DNA from: Parasponia andersonii
Taxonomy: Eukaryota; Streptophyta; Magnoliopsida; Rosales; Cannabaceae
DNA length: 64,000 nucleotides
NCBI GenBank assembly: GCA_002914805.1
Contig: JXTB01000142.1
Coordinates: forward strand, 786,509 to 850,508
Direction of reading: 5' to 3'
Positions 61,364 through 64,000 of the stretch are shown here, one piece after another. Positions within the stretch are counted from its first letter, which is position 1; each line of letters opens with the position of its first letter. A program made the translations under genes and the position numbers. The notes beneath the pieces are model-generated. The model searched no databases and was not told where the DNA came from. It was given only the letters and a program-made list of their open reading frames with translations.

Positions 61364-63865
61364 TCAGGGGTTGCTGATCTTGGCTTTCTTAATGAACGTC
61401 CTAGCAATCTCTCCACAAGCAAGAGCTTCAGGTGGTATATTCTTGACATTGCGGCCATCTATATCAAAAATCACTCCCATCCCCATGTGCAAATGAGCCT
61501 CAATATGGCAATGGAAGGCCCAAACTCCACGATTGTCCGCGATAAATCGTATGGCAGTCCATCCATAGGGGAAAATCACCACGGTATTCCTAAGGGGCGG
61601 GTTTCTCAAGTTGAGTTTCCACTCGTCTTTCTGGGAGAATTTCCCCTCTCCATACCCTAACACCCAAAAGTCATGCCCATGCAGGTGCCACGGGTGAATT
61701 TTGCTCACGTTCTCTTCTAGTGCATTGGCATTTTGAAGTATCACGTCCACAGTGGTGTTGAAATGGAGTCTGTAGACCCCACTTCCAGTAGTCGTGTTAG
61801 GGTTTACTGGAGGTTTCATGATGTCATAATTGGTAGGAAAGTTTTCGGGTGGGCTGTCTTGGTCATAGACATGGTGGAGCTCATGTTTCATAAGTCCTAA
61901 GTAAGGGGTAGATGGTAGGACTAAGGAGACGTTGTTGACAGCCCATTTCCTGTAGCCGTCGATCGTGTTTTGGGTGTTGAGGAGGATGATCTGACGGTCG
62001 TAAAATCTTGGCGGTGTTTGGGACCCCTTTGCGGCCAAAATTCTATTGGAAAATGACTTGCTGTGGTTGTAATCGTCCCATTGGGGAGTGACTGGAGGAG
62101 GTGAAATGGGAAGTTTAGATGCTGAATTGGGGAGGTAATTTAGGAGGGTTAGACCATTTGGGGTCTCGGGTTTCCTCCCTGTAACTCCGATTGAGAGCCA
62201 ATAATTGTTTGAAGGGTCTTGATCTGTGGTGATTAGAACTGAATAACTCTGCCCTGAATAAATGTCCAAATCATCCACTACGAATGGATCAACATAATTC
62301 CCATCAGCTTCTACTACAAGCATTTTGTGTTTCTGAAAACCGAAAAAAAAAAATCAAAAAATAAAATAAAATAGTAATATGATCTTATAATTAACGAATG
62401 TAATGTGATCCATAATTGTGGTGTTCTAAGCACTACGTAGAATGAGAGTATCACATAAATAGCTTGCACGTACCGTGTATGTATGTAGTGTTTCTAGCAC
62501 CAGTAATGCTCTTTCATTCATTTCCACAACGATGGGCGATTAATTTCTAAAACTACACTTGTTCAAAAGTAAAAATTATAAAACTATGGATCCAATCTGA
62601 TTGACACCGGGGGCTCATAGGGGTAATATATTTGTTGTGAACACTAACATTACCTCTTAGTATTAAGATAGTTACGTAATTAGAGCATAGAAATATTTCC
62701 AGATATTGCAACAAAAGAATGACTGCTGCCCTAAGCCCTAAGTGAAACAAGAGCAACAAACAAAGTCCTAAATATCTATCTCACATGCACATATTTTGAA
62801 CAAACGAAAAGTAAAAGAGTACACATTTTCACCCGGGAAAAATAAATCAAATATAAAGTACTTTTTTCCCTGAAAGAATTATAAAGTACCTAATTAAACT
62901 TTGACAGATTGGTCCCTTTCCAAGTTCCACTAAACATCCCAGGACTCATAATTAAAATTTCATACGTATACGGTTGAGAACTAAAAACAGGCCTTTAGGG
63001 ACCTTGCATGGAATAATTGGTGGGTGGCATGGCAATTTCTGGAGGAAAATAGTCGAGCCTGAACAGGAATCAAGATATGGTCCCACACACTTGCATATTC
63101 AATTATGGGCTTAATTTTCTGCCCATCACTATTCTGGCTCCCCTCTCCCACTTCCACCCAAAACCAAAACACGAACATTGTAATTTCTTCTCTTTTGCCA
63201 TTATTATTTTGACTTCATCTTTTCCCCACCTTTGAACTATATTTTTAATTTTTTTAATAGATATCATTATATATGTTTATTTTTTTCAAACCCTTCCTAT
63301 TACTTTGCCTAGTACTCTTGAACCCTAGCTATCAAGATCTATTTGCTTATCACTTATTTATAGTTTTCACATACACATTATAGGATTTTCCTAACATACA
63401 TATATGGCTATTACAATTATCAAATCCTAATGTTTGCAGATCTTGTTTATGGATAAAATAATCTTTATATTCGTAAATTGCACTTTAGTAAAACGTTAGA
63501 AACATCCTGAGTTAATATAATTTTGAATAAAATTCTAAGATGGTCAAACGTGTCCCACTCATTAGACCCGTTTATTATCTTATACCTTACAACTGGACTC
63601 TGACGTCATGAAAATTATATGCATGTTATATTAAGGTGGGAATGCAGTCACGAGTGAATAGTATAATTACCCCAATGGCTAGGTTGAGGGAAGCTAGGGC
63701 AGTGTTACTTGCGATTCTTAGCCTGTAGGTCTTATTGGGTTGCACGTGCAGAATCTGGGGTGCGCACTTCTCCCCACCCTTAAAGTTGCACGGCTTAAGG
63801 GAGGGTTCGCTATAATGCGCTGCCAAAGAGCAATTGTATTGTCCTCTGCCGTTGATCAACAAGCT
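61364..63865 (-). CDS. L-ascorbate oxidase, 3' two exons (gene runs off the right edge)
   Basis: Exons 63865-63671 (65 codons) and 62332-61364 (323 codons with TGA) flank a 1338-bp GT-AG intron. They encode the C-terminal 387 residues; a full enzyme is about 550-580, so about 170-190 N-terminal residues lie beyond the window. The first exon holds [14 protein letters not shown] and [20 protein letters not shown] from the second cupredoxin domain. The last exon has the copper motifs of domain 3: [16 protein letters not shown] (61651-61696), then [16 protein letters not shown] (61478-61522) with the type-1 Cys, its partner His and the axial Met ten residues after the Cys. Several N-glycosylation sites (NCS, NKT, NVS, NTT) fit secretion to the apoplast, where the enzyme oxidises ascorbate with O2. 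The axial Met and the close match to the ascorbate-oxidase text argue against laccase or SKU5-type relatives. No break is seen. Confidence 0.95.
62333..63670 (-). other. Intron of the ascorbate oxidase gene
   Basis: Donor GTAATTATAC and acceptor TTTTCAG keep the frame between LNLAIG and [13 protein letters not shown]-rich and without recognisable nested elements. Confidence 0.9.
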
Positions 63866-64000
63866 CTGGTAAAAACCAAAAGAGCATACAATGAAATAGA
63901 GAAACGTGTTAAGCGAGAACCAAAAATAAAAAATAATAATAATAAAAAAGAATTTGAAAATATATCTATGTATATATATATATATGTGTGTGTGTGTGTG
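63866..64000 (-). other. Upstream intron of ascorbate oxidase (partial) with microsatellite
   Basis: The acceptor TTTTTACCAG abuts the exon at 63865. The window ends in an (AT)n(GT)n run (63971-64000) inside this intron. Confidence 0.8.

Noticed and set aside
61304..61660. Plus-strand frame over the end of ascorbate oxidase
   Set aside because: Antisense shadow of the ascorbate oxidase last exon.
62981..63178. Separate small gene inside the ascorbate oxidase intron
   Set aside because: No coding signals; an intron flanked by correct splice sites explains the region.

Overview
This window is nuclear DNA from a flowering plant. The evidence is very AT-rich intergenic sequence, introns with GT-AG borders, nested plant-type transposons (LTR-retrotransposons, MULE, hAT, CACTA and MITEs), and a plant L-ascorbate oxidase gene running off the right edge. 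It is probably a eudicot; I cannot name the species from sequence alone. The ascorbate oxidase gene is the only clear host gene. Almost everything else is mobile-element sequence at different stages of decay.

Layout. 1-4871: decayed 3' part of a Ty3/gypsy-type element ending in a 2.24-kb LTR. 7406-11341: second LTR of the same broad family, a solo LTR split by a 1.8-kb insertion. 11342-18622: AT-rich intergenic DNA with several local duplications, including a composite repeat at 16386-17870. 18623-21399: a MITE split by an intact solo LTR (18642-20872, minus) with a perfect 5-bp target duplication. 22308-35787: a 13.5-kb Mutator-like element (MULE) inserted into a second copy of the composite repeat, so the uninterrupted copy at 16386-17870 shows the empty site. 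36951-43867: a Ty1/copia element (minus) with both LTRs, PBS, PPT and target duplication GGATC. 45007-49027: an hAT element with 8-bp target duplication GATACGAG. 52089-52631: second copy of the MITE. 57319-58115: one end of a CACTA element. 59167-60884: a third solo LTR (minus). 61364-63865: ascorbate oxidase, 3' two exons, minus strand.

The MULE is the most interesting object. It carries a FAR1-type MULE transposase (plus strand, three exons, three in-frame stops, no frameshift), a minus-strand gene with at least six recognisable exons for a ULP1/C48-type SUMO-protease-like protein that keeps the His-Asp-Cys triad, two small ORFs of unknown function, a probable captured fragment of another transposase gene, an eleven-unit minisatellite, and an array of seven 38-bp palindromes inside a nested TIR element. 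This layout resembles the plant MULEs that carry ULP-like genes (the Kaonashi group), but the palindrome array and the small ORFs are not part of what I know of that group.

Order of events that can be read: the composite repeat existed in two copies, then the MULE inserted into the (AT)n tract of one. The MITE inserted before the GATAG solo-LTR element. The copia element landed in a GGATC-bearing minisatellite, and the hAT element landed in AT-rich DNA to its right.
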